Assembly (NCBI GenBank): GCA_003184365.1
Contig: NKYR01000117.1
Location: 57,620 to 121,619, forward strand
Reading direction: 5' to 3'
Origin: Evernia prunastri
Lineage: Eukaryota; Ascomycota; Lecanoromycetes; Lecanorales; Parmeliaceae
Length of the DNA stretch: 64,000 nt
The notes under the pieces are model-generated. The model was not told the origin of the DNA. It saw only the letters and a program-made list of their open reading frames with translations, and ran no database searches. Positions 10,796 to 23,064 of this stretch are shown here, in pieces; position 1 is the first letter of the stretch, and every line of letters begins with the position of its first letter. The position numbers and the translations under genes were made by a program.

Positions 10796-12356
10796 ATGGC
10801 ACCTTTAGAGAGCGCGCAAGGTGACACACCGCCCTCCACAAACGACGAACATGAGAAAAAGGATTCAAACGGCCAGCAGAGAGTAGCCCCAATGGCTGAG
10901 CCAAAATCAGCAATAAATGGCGCGGCCAAAGTAGCAAAGGGATCAGAGCAGGGGGCAAAGCTTTCTGATGGGCCAAAAGAGAAGGAAGTGTCAGGCAAAG
11001 AAAAGAAGGAATTAGCCAAAGCTCAGAAGATAGCGAAGAGAGCTGCAGACAAACAAAAACAGCAAGGTCAACCGGCAATGGACTTAGCCGTGGGAACCAA
11101 AGGAGACTTTCCAAAGGATTCAGGGAAGAAGGGTCCTTTGGGACCAGTAACACCTGCTTCGAAGACCCAGCATAAGCGGACGGGCTCTACCAGTGTAGGT
11201 GCGCAATCTTCGTTGCCGCACCGACAGACCCAATCGCATGCTGCATCGGCCCCGCCCGAATCAGAAAAAGAGAACAAGAACGTCGCGCTCTTCGACCATC
11301 TATATAGCCATCCTAGAAGAACCACGGTTGCAGGGGCAGGCAAGGATGTTCATCCTGCTGTGCTAGCTCTAGGACTACAAATGAGGAACTACATTATATG
11401 CGGGAGCATTGCTCGATGTGTTGCCATGCTCTTAGCATTCAAGAGGGTAGGCGAGGCCTTTGAGATAAACATTTGCACTACTAATCTCTACGCAGGTCAT
11501 TGAATCGTACACAACTCCTCCTAGAAACTCGTTACCGCGCCATCTCACCACACATCTTTCGTCGCAGATCGACTACCTCGTTTCTTGCCGACCTATCTCA
11601 ATATCTATGGGCAATGCCATACGATGGGTGAAAGTGGAGATCTCCAATGTCGATGTCAGTACTCCCGAGTCGCAGGCCAAGTCAGACCTTTGCGAGACGA
11701 TAGATACCTATGTCCGGGAGAAAGTCACAGTAGCAGATGAGGTCATTGCACATAAGGCGAATGACAAAATAGCTGATGGCGATGTCATCATGACATTTGC
11801 TAAGAGCAGCATCGTTCAGAAGACCTTGGTAGAAGCCTTTCGAAGGGGCAAAAAGTTTCGAGTCATCGTCGTCGATTCGAGGCCATTACTCGAAGGCAAG
11901 AAATTAGCACGAGCTCTTGCGGACTTAGGCATAAAAGTGCAATACTCCCTAACCCACGGCATCAGTCATGTCGTCAGGCACGCAACGAAGGTATTCTTAG
12001 GTGCTCATGCCATGATGAGCACAGGACTCTACTCTCGAGTCGGTACAGCCCTTGTCGCCATGAGCGCCAGAGAATTCAACGTGCCCGTAGTTGTGTGCTG
12101 CGAAAGCATCAAGCTTACAGAAAGAGTAGCTTTGGACAGCTTCGTGCATAACGAGGTCGCCCCGGCCGAGGAATTGATAATACACGACAAAAGTGCTTCG
12201 CCACTGTCTAAGTGGGAAGATGTGCCAAAGTTGCAGCTCCTCAATCTCATGTACGATCTCACACCTGCCGACCATATCGACATGGTTGTGACGGAATATG
12301 GCATAATACCTCCTAGCTCTGTGCCGGTCATTATCCGATTGAGTACAAACACCTGA
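10796..12356 (+). CDS. GCD2: Translation initiation factor eIF2B subunit delta
   Basis: Two exons, 10796-11446 and 11496-12356, with a 49-base intron (donor GTAGGC, acceptor CGCAG); 503 residues. The first 160 or so residues are Lys/Glu/Ala-rich and probably disordered, as in other delta subunits. From about residue 165 the conserved eIF2B alpha/beta/delta fold follows: HPAVLALGLQM, the RNSLPRHLT strand-loop, MGNAIRWVK, the Rossmann-like FRVIVVDSRPLLEGKK, and VFLGAHAMMSTGLYSRVG near the nucleotide pocket. It ends with IIPPSSVPV. This regulatory subunit acts in the cytosolic eIF2B decamer that recharges eIF2 with GTP. Symbol by homology to yeast GCD2. Confidence 0.93.
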
Positions 12357-13188
12357 AAGATTTGCCACCTCTTACGAATGGGCGACAGCCCTAGAAATAC
12401 CTCACAACATAAGAACGCCTTCCAGCGTCTTGAAATACAGCTGAAGGATCTCTATCCTGCCATAAATCCACATAGCGGAGGACTCAGAAGCAATACGGTG
12501 CTTACTTTAGAGCCTTCGGTATACCGATGGTCTCAAGGAGGGGCCGACGAGGTTTGAGATGGTCACTAAAGAGGACTACGGGGCCCTTAATCGAAGCATT
12601 GTTGGATCCTCGCAAGCAGGCGAAATTGCTTCACCTAGGGTTACAAACCGACGTTGTTATACAACATAGAGAATCAGTAGCGAACTCCGCTTCTATGACT
12701 CGAACGTTTGCCCATGTATACTCCCATAGCTCTCTTCTGCTTTCGAGACTGGTATGTAAGAGGGGATAGTAATGACCTCTCACCGCTGACAAGAAATCTA
12801 AGATGGACTACTCCAAAAGGGTACTATTCCATTTTTTCTAGCAATTACTGCTGATTTCGCGTTTTGAGGGCTTGCGTGTATCAAAATTTGGTCGAGGCAC
12901 GAGTATTACGCCTATCTACGACAGTATCGACATGGGAAAGCTCATTTCCTCGCTCATACAAGCAGGAACAAATCCATCCAAGTTAGCAAGGACTTGATGT
13001 TCTGCTCTGTTGATATCGTCAATGGACTTGAAAGTGCCCGGACCCCTCAGAACCCGCTGCGAATCGCAATTCTACAGTACTTGGAAATATTATTATCTGA
13101 GCTCCTGATTCTGAAATGCACTGTTCAAAGGGTAGGACTTTGATTCTTCGCGCCCGGTCGCTGTGCCAGTCATTCCGATTTTTCCCTC
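12357..13188. other. Intergenic stretch without a supportable gene
   Basis: A 59-residue frame from ATG 12379 (begins MGDSPRNTSQ) and an overlapping frame from 12527 are not recognisable and have no splice-site support. Nothing else seen. Confidence 0.4.
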
Positions 13189-13696
13189 TCAGTCGTGCTG
13201 ATGTTTCTCCGTCACCCCCTCTTTCTCGCAGCGCAAAATCCCTCTCAGCACAGCATCTTCGTCCTCCGAGACGAGAACGTTCCCATCCCCCGGCAAGTCT
13301 CTCACCTTGCTGTTCAGGCGTGAAATACAAGCTTCGACTCGCGCCGGTGCAGGATCATCGGAGTCAAGGGGCAATTGACATAGCCGTCGGATCTCGCGAG
13401 CCTTCCATCTCGACCCAGTCGGGGATTCTTGCGTTGCGCTCGGTGTTGCCTTCTGAGCGGTGACTGCCTCTGACGCCTGGGTCGTTACCGTGGCCTCCTC
13501 AGTCGGTGATGCTTGCGTTGTGCTCGGTGTTGCCCTCTGAGCCGTGGCTGCCTCTGACGCCTGGGTCGATACAGTGGCTTCGTAGCTGGACTGATGCAGG
13601 TGTTAGCCATCCAGTATAAAGGGTACAGCATGATTTGGCGGGATGCACTCCTCCTGTTTCAGTCATCGTGATCACTGCTGATATCCCTGGAGACAT
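13189..13696 (-). CDS. Hypothetical Thr/Ala-rich protein with two 28-residue repeats
   Basis: Two exons: 13696-13649 and 13590-13189. They are joined by a 58-base intron with donor GTGCAT, branch GGCTAAC and acceptor CATCAG. The product is 149 residues. After a 16-residue first exon come two in-frame 28-residue repeats (ATV-TQASEA-TAQ-ATPS pattern), rich in Thr, Ala, Ser and Gln. A non-repeated C-terminal half follows with a charged, acidic segment (SEDEDAVLRGILR). No signal peptide, no membrane segment and no known domain. The intact frame across both repeats and the good intron favour a real gene. The stop at 13189 follows an open stretch, but a further 3' exon cannot be excluded. Confidence 0.5.
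13411..13578. repeat. Tandem repeat, two 84-base units, in frame within the 13189-13696 gene
   Basis: Units 13411-13494 and 13495-13578 differ at about a dozen bases. The unit is a multiple of three, so it encodes 28 residues per copy. Confidence 0.8.
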
Positions 13697-14327
13697 GGCA
13701 GCTCTCTGAAGCTTTTCGCTCCCTAATTTTTGATTTGGATTCGTTTAGGTGCAACAGCGAGCCGGAATCTAGAGCGCTTCACATATTAGTCCAGGCATTG
13801 GGGGCATGCACTTTTGGTGTCGTCATACTATGGATTGGGTTTTCTTTGCAAGAACTTCTCGTTATCTGTAGGTATAGATTCTCCTTTATATACGAACTAT
13901 ACCGTTGCAAAAGAAACAACATCCACGGCATCCCCACACCTTTTCTTATACGTCCCACAGCCCTACGGCAGCTACTAACTTTACCTTCACTTGCTGGCAT
14001 TCACTCCCTCCCTCGGTCCCGGTCTTTAGTCAACCCTTGCACCGGCGATCTAAACTGCAAGGGTACGTGCATGAAGCCAGAGACGCAAGATGATCACTTC
14101 TCCGCCCTCGCTCGAAGAGAACCTCGTCGCGGCGCCACGCTAAGCCCATATACGGGGTGCACTCTCCGTCCGATAGGGAACCGGCCCCGCTTCTACGATC
14201 AGCTGTTGCTTCGCGGTCGCTTGCATGAAACCCACATATAAGCCTCAACGCATTGCAAGCCGATCCGCCTCGTTCCGAACCCGCTCCTCCCAACACCTGG
14301 AGGGGGCTTCTTTACGGCCGCGAATGT

Positions 14328-14358
14328 GGGGTGGGGCTGGGGGGTGGGAGGGGAGGGG
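14328..14358 (+). other. G-rich tract with quadruplex pattern
   Basis: On the + strand, six runs of three or more G separated by one or two bases fall within about 31 bases. This satisfies a G-quadruplex pattern. No gene overlaps it; 13697-15229 otherwise holds no supportable gene. Confidence 0.6.
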
Positions 14359-15229
14359 ATTCGCCTAGTGTGTTCCGTGCATGTGCATGTTCGTCTAGTA
14401 GCTTCTTTGCATATTGCATCAGTGTGTAATCTACCACCACTGCTCTGCCCCCGCTGCAGACTCTACGCACCGGTGGGAGAACGAGTCCGTCTTCTCCTGC
14501 AGCGCCGGCGTTGCTGATCGTCTCTCTGGTTCAGACTAGGCCCGTTATGAGCGTCACGATCTCGACTCTTGGATTCGGGATACTTTGCTTCGTCCTCGTT
14601 GAGTCTCTGGATCTCGGTGTCCGGAGCGTGGACGAAGTGGCTTCCTTTCTCGTGGATGCGTGCGGCGCTTGGGCGATGGGGTTCAAGGCCGATGGGGGTT
14701 GGAACCGGTTTCGAAGCGGGGGTGGGCCGTGGACGCACGTCTTTAGCTTCTGGATTAATTCTCCGAGAAAGGAAAAGGCGGGGGGCTTTCTGGGTAGGGG
14801 ATGCGCGTAGGACGCGGTTTGAGATAGGAGTGCGTTATGTAGTGCGTGGATGCTCGTCTCTAGAATCTCTGCGGAGGAAAGATGGGCTGAGCTTTTTGGG
14901 TAAGTAAGTAAAGTACAGGTAGTCTATTCTCATCTATGTAATGCCGCTATGAATCTTTTACTTGCTGGGCTGCATGCAGTCGTTGCGTCAAGAAAATGCA
15001 GTGATGCAATGCAGCCGCCAATGTAGAAATCACACTCTATACTCTTCGCCGACGCCAAAGCAGAATCATTGGCGGAATCTTCCTGCACTGTGCCGGGGTA
15101 GGAAAAACGGTCTAGAATGCTCGTGTAAAGGTGGTCCATTTACCAAACTCCCCCGCCCTGCATGCACAAGGATGCGGACTTGGAGCTAAAGGGCTCCGAC
15201 TTCCAAGTCCGTGCTGGTGCCATCGTCTC

Positions 15230-16306
15230 TCACATGACGGCGCTCCCCGCTTTCCCATCTTCGAGCGCTTCTCCTCTGCCGCCCACGGCCTCCCCCACGC
15301 CCTTGAGATACTTTTCGCTCTCGCCAATCTTCTTCCCCGCAGCCTCCCACCGCTGCCGGATCTCCCTCCTCCTCTCGGCCGCCAACGTGTTCAGCGCCGG
15401 CCAATAGGCCCCGTGCTCGTACTCAAACTCCACGTCTCCGCCGTAGACTTGCATCAGCTGCTCCGGTGGCACGACCTTCCTCATGTCGACGTCGAACTTC
15501 ATCTTCTCCCTCGTCAGGGGGTCGATGAACGGGTTGATCAGCTTGAAGAACCCCCACACGATCCACGGGACGTTCTTCACGCACGCGTTGCCGAGCCGTT
15601 CCGGGTAGTGGTTCTGCAGGATCGACAGGGTCTGCCGCCCTTGGGCCACGGAGGGGTTCTCGCCCTTTCGGCTCTGCTTGAAGTCCACCAGGATCGCCAG
15701 CGTCTCCTGGCCCGGCGGGATCAGGTCGATGCAGCGCTCGAGCATGAAGACGAGGTGCTGCATCTGCTTCTCCCGCCCCTTGGTGTTCTGCTTGTGCGGG
15801 TTCAGGTAGAGGCAGGGTCGGCCTTCGTTGTCGTAGCCGTATATGACCTGCTTCCCCGTCTCGTTCTCCTGCGATATGTAGTCCGCTGTGTGGCTTTCGA
15901 CCTTGAACTCCCGGCGCCAGACCAGGGTGGCTTGCAGGCGGGTGAGTGCGTGAGCTTCGTTCCATTTCGAGGCGCGGAGGTAGCGGAGGAGGCATTCGCG
16001 CGTTAGCCAGAGGCGTTCGCTATCGGATAGGGGTTCTTTGCTGGCTGTTGATGGGGTCGACGATGTCGGTAGACTGGGCCATGCTTGGACAGTCGAGAGG
16101 ATGGAGGCGTATTTGGCTTCTTGGTCTGGTGTGAGGGTCTTGGGGGGTGCTGGGTGAGAATTGGCGGACCGGTGAATAAATGGAGTAGAATTGGAGCCAT
16201 CGATTGTGGTGTTTGAGTTCGCTGATGGATGATTGACTTCTGTTATCAGACCGTTGGCCGTTTTCACATGCCCGAGGTCGTCCTGCCCCAGGGTCGCTTG
16301 CTCCAT
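15230..16306 (-). CDS. Sec14-like CRAL-TRIO lipid-transfer protein
   Basis: Single exon, 358 residues from the ATG at 16306; the frame continues upstream only from a GTG. The first 80 residues are polar and probably disordered. A CRAL-TRIO N-terminal helix bundle follows (LLRYLRASKW and ATLVWRREF). Then comes the lipid-binding domain: GYDNEGRPCLYLNPHKQN, a hallmark gate region; LAILVDFK; SILQNHYPERLGNACVKNVPW, cited only as its core HYPERLG; and FFKLINPFID. A charged helical tail ends the protein. Such proteins exchange phosphatidylinositol and another lipid at membrane surfaces. Which Sec14 homologue (SFH type) is not clear. Confidence 0.87.
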   Translation of the reverse strand: MEQATLGQDDLGHVKTANGLITEVNHPSANSNTTIDGSNSTPFIHRSANSHPAPPKTLTPDQEAKYASILSTVQAWPSLPTSSTPSTASKEPLSDSERLWLTRECLLRYLRASKWNEAHALTRLQATLVWRREFKVESHTADYISQENETGKQVIYGYDNEGRPCLYLNPHKQNTKGREKQMQHLVFMLERCIDLIPPGQETLAILVDFKQSRKGENPSVAQGRQTLSILQNHYPERLGNACVKNVPWIVWGFFKLINPFIDPLTREKMKFDVDMRKVVPPEQLMQVYGGDVEFEYEHGAYWPALNTLAAERRREIRQRWEAAGKKIGESEKYLKGVGEAVGGRGEALEDGKAGSAVM

Positions 16307-19300
16307 TACGTATGCAGGCTCATAAGCCGGTATATCGTGTAAAGCTTGCCTGTGCACGTCTTCCTATAACGATTATTTCGATCAATGGCTGCGCGATGTC
16401 GAGCATCAGACCGTTCTCTGCTCAGCCTTAGATTCAGGGTCAAGACGCCAAGATCTCTGAGGCTCGAAGTGGCTAGATCAAATCCAAATGCCCGTCATCC
16501 CCTGGTAGCGCCAAGACTTAATCTCAGCTCCTCTTAACCCGACTTATGACTTCCATGGATCTCGTATAGCAAAATGCCTATCAAAGACAGGCTAAGAGAG
16601 CGACCATAGGAGGTATGCTGAGCATGGCTCCACCGGCCTCAAGCTCTCGTAGCATTGATGGCAATGCCGACTCTAGCAGCGTTACTCCCAGCACAGTTGG
16701 CTTCTCCTCAATGCCAATATATTACTATCATCAGGTACCGAACCTTGACTAATATCCGCCGGACTGTTTGCGACGAAATTGGTATCTACCTGGGCAAGGC
16801 ATATAAGAATCTCTCGAAGTGTGCGCCTCTACCTCCCTAGGGACTTGTGCAGCATCCTACACATCGACAGTGTGCTGCTCACCAATGGGGTTCTGACAAG
16901 AAGCCTAGGGAGACTTATGTATTTGCAATCTCCCAAAGTCAAGTAACGAAACTTCAAAACAACAGAATCATCTGTGGCACCCATTGGTTGTCACGCACGC
17001 CACGAATTCAATGGTGTTGGAAGTTCCCAGCAGCTGTGACGATGGATCCTGCAATTTATAAGTCATGTACGCAACACTTGTCGCCTAGCTCATCTGCTTT
17101 TGTCTTAGCTAGGTGCAGGTGTTTCCTCGTTGGGGAGTGTCATTGACGTCACCCTCTGCGGTGATAGCATTATGATAAATGCTGCGATGGAGGAGAGGAA
17201 GGGGGAGAGGGAGAGAGGAGTGCATGACCGGGGTTGGCTTCTTATTTCAAACATTTAGACGACTTATGTAGCCAGCATTCAACCCCGATGGAATGCCGAG
17301 ACTATACCCAACCACTAATTAATAATGAGGAATGTATGCGTTCAACAGCAACAGTGTTGCTCACATCTCAATCGACACAGCCACTAACAAGATAAGAGAC
17401 ATGTTCTTAGCTGATAAGTGAACAGAGACGGTTACGATTTAACCCAAGTGCGCATCACACGAAAGATGCCTGTTTTCGAGAGACTCTTGGATCCTCCGGT
17501 GAAGACATACAGCTCCTCTTCAGACTTTGACTAGAAAGCCAAACCTTGCAAGAGACCCGGTACACCTATCGCAGTTTGCTCAACTCCGGCGATATAAGGC
17601 TACTCGTAGCACTTGGTGGACCTTCCGGACGATCTTTTCGATTCAGCTTTCGACATGTCTCGCTGAACTCTCCACCGTTTCCTTACGAAGATTTCTCATA
17701 CTACTGGAAAAAGCCTTCGAGATCGCTCTTTCGCATTTCTTGGGCTGGCCGCGGATGGTGAAGACCCCCTGCTCTTGCCTGAGTATATGCTTTCGCGAAT
17801 TTAAAGCTTTTGCATCTCGGTCGTCCGAAATTTCCCTGCTAGAAAATGTCAAATTCTGAGTGTGCTTGGTGAACAGATTGACACGCTCGACACGGTCGCT
17901 GCTACTACTGTTGTACAGACGTTTCGGTAATGCCGAGCAGTGGAGACTCAATCAACAGGAAACAGCCGCGGGCTATCTGTTCCACAGGTTTCGCAAGCGC
18001 AGACACTATCCGAGGCGCTCCAACCGTATAATGCAACCACAGAGTCTTTGGAAAAAGTCATGTAGCGAACTCTTTGCGCCGACCATAGGGCCAATTGCAT
18101 TGCACCCGTACCAAGGTATTTTAGGCTTTGCTTCCGTGCCTGCAGGCGTAAGCGGGATCGGCGACTCTCAACTGCCTTGGAAAGCTTCAAGCATAAGGTG
18201 ACAGCTCAAGCTATTGAAATCCTTCGCTCGAGACGGCCGACAGTGTGCCTGAATCTTTGAAGGACCAGAAAGCGTCGATCGGTTTTGGTCAAGCGATGGC
18301 TTCTATGTCGGTGGGCCAAAGGTTCTGTGTCACTAAGAAGGGCCACCTAGGCAAAGTCCCTGTGCATGCGCGCCGTGGCGATAGAACATGCTTTCTATTC
18401 AGATCCCGTGCCGTTTGTACTTCGTCGTTCGAGTTAAGCGAAAGATACGTCGAGCTTGTGGGTGGTTATTTCGTCCATGGGTGTATGAGAGGCGAAAGCG
18501 CTGCGGGCTTCGATGATCGCGCAAGTGTGTTCAATACTGTTGAGTCTTTCAGCAAACCGTGGCCAGTCTCCCACATCCAGTCCGAGCCTTCAGATCGAAT
18601 TTTCGGATCGCTTGGAGCGCTCACTGGAAGCCTGACATCTGAATTGTAAGGTGTCACCGTCTGTGGGTATGATGCAGACAAACGATCCTGTACAGAGCTC
18701 GATTGAGGTAGATGATCGAACGAAAGACAGGTAGGTAACAGCGACTAAGCTTTGAGATGATTGTGAAATTGATGCTCAGAATTGGATTCGTAAGTTGGTT
18801 AACCGGGTAAAATTGAAGCACGAGTCCACTATATGCCGAGTCTTGTTGTTGTTAATCGTGAAGATATCTTGTCCTGGGAAAGCACGAAGAGAAAAAAAGG
18901 TGGTAGGCGCCGGGCGCGGAAAGCGAAATGCTTCGTTGCAAGGGAGGTGTTTCTAGAAATCCAGGGATTATTTTTAGTATGAAGACAAGGCCTTGCCAGC
19001 CAAGATACGATGGTATGTTGAAACGGTAGTGGTATGACCTTGAACAAATCTGTTCTTCTTATTCATTTCTCAAGTTCACGGTGCAAGAAAGACTTAGAAA
19101 ATAGGAGCATTTTGACATACGATCGAGCAAACTAATCTTACAAGACATATTTCCAACCTCGGCCGAGTAGTAAATAGCAACATGGGAAACGCGCGGGGTA
19201 GAGAAGACTGTCCAAAAATACTCATACAACCCAGGACGCCGCATCTCCAACTACTTTCACAAAGCCCGAACCCACAGAACGCAGTATGCATTTCCGACAC

Positions 19301-19374
19301 GAATCAATCCCAGTGCCAATCAACGCCGCACCAGAGACACCTCACCCCTCTCTCTCCCTTCGGATTCGCCCAAA
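16307..19374. other. Long stretch without a supportable gene
   Basis: Several medium frames exist on both strands between 17.5 and 18.7 kb but none has recognisable motifs or matching splice sites. On the minus strand open segments are interrupted by scattered stops, which would fit an old decayed gene. I cannot name it. Confidence 0.4.
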
Positions 19375-21735
19375 TTAGAACAAAAGGACGCTCCTCTCCT
19401 TACTCCTCTTCAGCCCGGAATCGATCTCGTCCACGACATCATGCCCCGTGTAATTCGCCCACGCGACGCACGTCTGCTTGACGCTATTCGGCAGCGTGCG
19501 CCTCTTGAGCAGCGTCGCCTGCTCGATCGTGTTGATGTACAGGCCCGCGCTGACGTGCCACGCGATGTGGCAGTGGAACGGCCACACGCCCGGGTTGTCC
19601 GTCTGGTACTGCAGCACGATGTAGCCCGGCGCGGCGGGGGAACCCCCCTGCACGAGCTGCACGTCTCGGCGCTGCGTGTTGGACTGGTGCACGATGGTGC
19701 CGTCCCAGGTGCCGACGCCTTCGGCCAGCACGTTGAAGTTGTGCCCGTGTAGGTGCATGGGGTGCGAGGCCGGGAAGGTGTTCTTCACGATGAGCCGGAC
19801 GGAGGAGTTGTCGCCGAAGTTGTAGGCGTTCCATTGCGGGTCGTAGGGGTAGGAGACGTTGCCTTGGTTCGCGAGCACGAGCATCGGGTGGCTGGTTCGG
19901 GCGGGCGCCGGTTAGCGGTGGGGGCTTTTTTGGGGTGGGGCTTGAGGGGATGTTCGGGGTTGGGGGTGTGGACTTACTCGTAGTTGCCTCGGAAGGATAC
20001 GTCGTTCATGTAGAAGAGGAAGACGCCGGATCCGTTGGTGTGGGCTGTGATGACGACGTCTTGCTGCGTTGCTGGATTCGAGGTCGCGGGGAAGGGGAAG
20101 TATGGGGTCGTCTTTGAGAGATCATCCTGTCCCAGTATCAGCACACGGTTTTACAGAACCCGGGAATCTGGAGCTGTACGTACATTGCCACATTTGCTGT
20201 CGTCGTAGGGGGTTGCTGCCGTAGTGGGCTTTGCGGTCGTATCGGCGTTTTCGTAGTAGATGGCAGCTAGAGCATGGGGTTGATTGGTAAGGTCGCAAGT
20301 GGGGCTGAGGTCAGCGCGCATCCAGTAGGCGGATTTTGGTGTCCCAACGGCCTGCACAATAACATCACTACGTTGACCGATACCGAGAGTCACGACGTTG
20401 GTGGTGTAAGGCTTGATGGGCACGAAGTCGTTGGCAATGACAGTCATATTGTGGCCGTCGATGGTGAAGCGTTGGATGCCTTCAGCACCGCTGTTGATGA
20501 GCCTCAGACGGTGTTTCTTCCCGGAGTGGAACTTGAATTTGGCAAGACCGGCATCAGGGGTGCAGTGAATCGTGGGATCGGTGATCAGAGAGCAATTGTA
20601 GTTCATCTTGCCGTTGATGAGGTTGTTGTCGGAGAAGGGTGGAGGTTGACCCACTCCCATGACCTGCTCAACAATCTTAAAGTACTCGGTGTGATAGTTG
20701 TCGCTGAGCATGACCGGTCCAAGATCGTAGTCGTATTGGACTTGGGAGGGCCCGTGGATAACCATAGGCCCAACAAGACCTGCGGCATACTGAGCACTGT
20801 AGTGAGAGTGATACCACGAGGTGCCGTAGAGATCCGCCAGGAATGAATAGGTCATGCACTGTCCAGGTGCAATGGGGCACTGCTGCACAGCTGGAACGCC
20901 ATCGAACCAAGGGGTCTGTTTTTGCAGAATACCGTGCCAATGCAGTGCAGTCCCTTCTTCGGGGCCTGTGATGTGATTGCAAACGTTCACAGTGATGGTG
21001 TCACCCCAATTAGCTTCGATCAAGGGGGCAGGAAAAGCTCCGTTGACAAGGAGAGCGCTTTTGTTCACTCCATCAGGGGCAATGGTGCCTCTGGCGATGT
21101 TGAAGTTGTACGTGGGGCCCCTCCCTGTACAGAAGTTCAGCGTGAGCCAGATATAGCAGGACGAGATAAGACTTACCGGAGATAGGGCCTGCGGTGTAGG
21201 GATTGGTGTTGTCCACCGTATCTGATCCCCAGGAGATGATTCCATTCAACCCGGTGAGCGATAGTGTTGGCGCCGAAAGCGTCCCTAGGATCGAAGCACC
21301 ATTGGTGACAGTCTGGGGAAGGGAGGGAACCAATGAGCTTAGGGAAAGGATGCCGCTAACCACGGCGGATGCTGCAGCAGTCATGCCGACGTATGGATTA
21401 GGCGCTGATGTCGAGTAGTAAAGTGGTGACTTAATAGAGCTAAGATAGGAGCCTGGAAGGGGTTGCAGAGGCTGAGAGCCTGGCTGGGGTGGCGGACGTG
21501 GTAGCCTCCAAGGAAGGTGCGGGGCTTGATGGTTGTCAGGACCGTGGTGGCCCTTGTGCTGGTGATGCGGGTAGTGTTGTGTGTTATTGTAGAACGAATG
21601 GTTTGAGAAGCTGTCAGCCTCAAAAGAATGATGAGGTGCCGCTGAAGCTTGTGGCAGAAGCAAGGCAGTGCCCAGAAGATAGATGTAGAATAGCGACTGG
21701 AAGACCGATGCTGGTGTAGAGAAGAGGACTTTCAA
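19375..21735 (-). CDS. Asco-type laccase (multicopper oxidase), start codon unresolved
   Basis: Exons 21735-21177, 21124-20184, 20126-19978 and 19891-19375; introns 52, 57 and 86 bases; 721 residues as drawn. Copper ligands are present: HWHG near residue 248, WYHSHYS near 290, HPMHLHGH at 593-600 and HCHIAWH at 656-662. The C-terminus is the asco-laccase DSGL motif (707-710) plus an 11-residue tail; in related enzymes the tail after DSGL is removed. A hydrophobic secretion signal lies at about residues 14-33, then a His/Pro/Gln-rich stretch and a linker, so the first cupredoxin domain starts only near residue 188. The frame has no ATG before the signal: the codon at 21735 is TTG. An upstream exon or a lost start is needed. 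Oxidises phenolics, probably extracellular. Confidence 0.85.
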
Positions 21736-21736
21736 A

Positions 21737-23064
21737 AGAGCGTGAGGGCCTATTTATGTGCCAATCGTCAGTTGTCCAAGACAATCATTTCATTCCGTAT
21801 GAGGCATGGTCCTTTCTCGCCCGAGAAGAGTAAAAATTGACTTTCGAACGGTCAACCGCCGCCGTGAACGTGCATGGTTACATTCAAAGGCTGGAAGCTC
21901 CTCCCCATCGAATAGAGCCGACTTTACAGCCTCATGCAGGCTGAGGGGACCATCACGATGGGACGAGCAACGGGAAAGGGTGGTGGTGAGATTCCAGACT
22001 CGTGGTAGTTGAGTCTCTCGCCAACTCTTGGCACGAATAGGAAAATATGACTAGCGTTCTGAAAGATGGGGTGGAACATACCCATCTTGGCAAGACTAAA
22101 AAGCAGTAACGAATGACTGGGTTTGGGGGCAAGTCGTCTGAAATGACTTCATCCGGTATAGGCCGTGCAGCGAAGCTAAACATGCGTGCCTATGCTTTTT
22201 CTTTTGCATGCGCTGGGCGGTTCAGCCACGCCTCGTGATTGCTAGCATTGGGTGCATCCTCCGGCTCCTGCAATGGATAAGCTCCTGCACATCGCCACAA
22301 TAGGTCTTGAACGTTACCCGTGCTTACTGCCATAGTCCCAGGCTTTGCTGCCACGCCTCATGTTGTTATTCGGCCTGCTAGAAACAGTATTGTAAAGAAT
22401 CCTTTACTAAAATGAGGGGTGACCGAGACTTTTGTGCATAGGAGATTTCTGCTGGCAAATTGCGCTGCAAAAGCTGTTAACGCGCGCATGACGAACAGTT
22501 GGTGTTGGTTTCGAGCGGTAAGATACGAGGTAGTAGCAAAGCCTTATGAATACAAACTACAGAGAGCTAGCGCGAAAGGTTTTATCCAAGGTCATGTAAG
22601 TAGAGATGAGGTAGTGATGACAATGTACAAGGAAAAGGAGATGCCATGCTAGCCGAGACTGTATTGAAAGCCCAACGTTGAAATCTGGGGTATTGCATGA
22701 TCCACTACGTACTCACATGGAGTTTTGTAAATCCTGGGTGGTGCTAAAAATAGGACCAGGCACCAGCCCTACCGTGATTGTTAAATTTTGGGTACGGAGA
22801 TACTCGTACCCAGCTTCGCTCCGGCTTCTTGAATGCTGAACTCTATTAGGTAAATTTTCAATAAGAATGTTACCTTTCATCCTATGACTACAGGGTGTCC
22901 GGTTCAGGGTAGCCATGAGCCTCATCGTTGGTGGGGCCAGCTTTTCTGAATCCTTAGAAGCCGGAGTTGGTCTTGCGGCAAGGAGAGCTGTAGGATTCTT
23001 TGCCGTAGAAGAAAACGAAGCTGTTCAAATTTCCGAATCAGCTGAAAACATTCACCGATTCACT
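21737..23064. other. Upstream region of the laccase, no gene seen
   Basis: The sequence CATAAATAGG (revcomp strand, near 21752-21761) could be a TATA box or the end of a 5' intron of the laccase. No supportable coding region. Confidence 0.3.

Noticed and set aside
12379..12769. Two short frames downstream of eIF2B-delta
   Set aside because: Unrecognised, different frames, no splice support.
14463..14738. Minus-strand charged frame ending RRRCRRRRTRSPTGA
   Set aside because: Opens only from GTG; no ATG-bearing exon with a good splice could be joined, and + strand frames overlap it. Composition alone is not enough.
17527..18681. Medium open frames on both strands
   Set aside because: No motif, no consistent splice structure, scattered stops; perhaps an old decayed gene but not nameable.
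19441..19752. Long + strand frames over the laccase
   Set aside because: Shadows of GC-rich coding sequence; the minus strand has the copper-ligand motifs.
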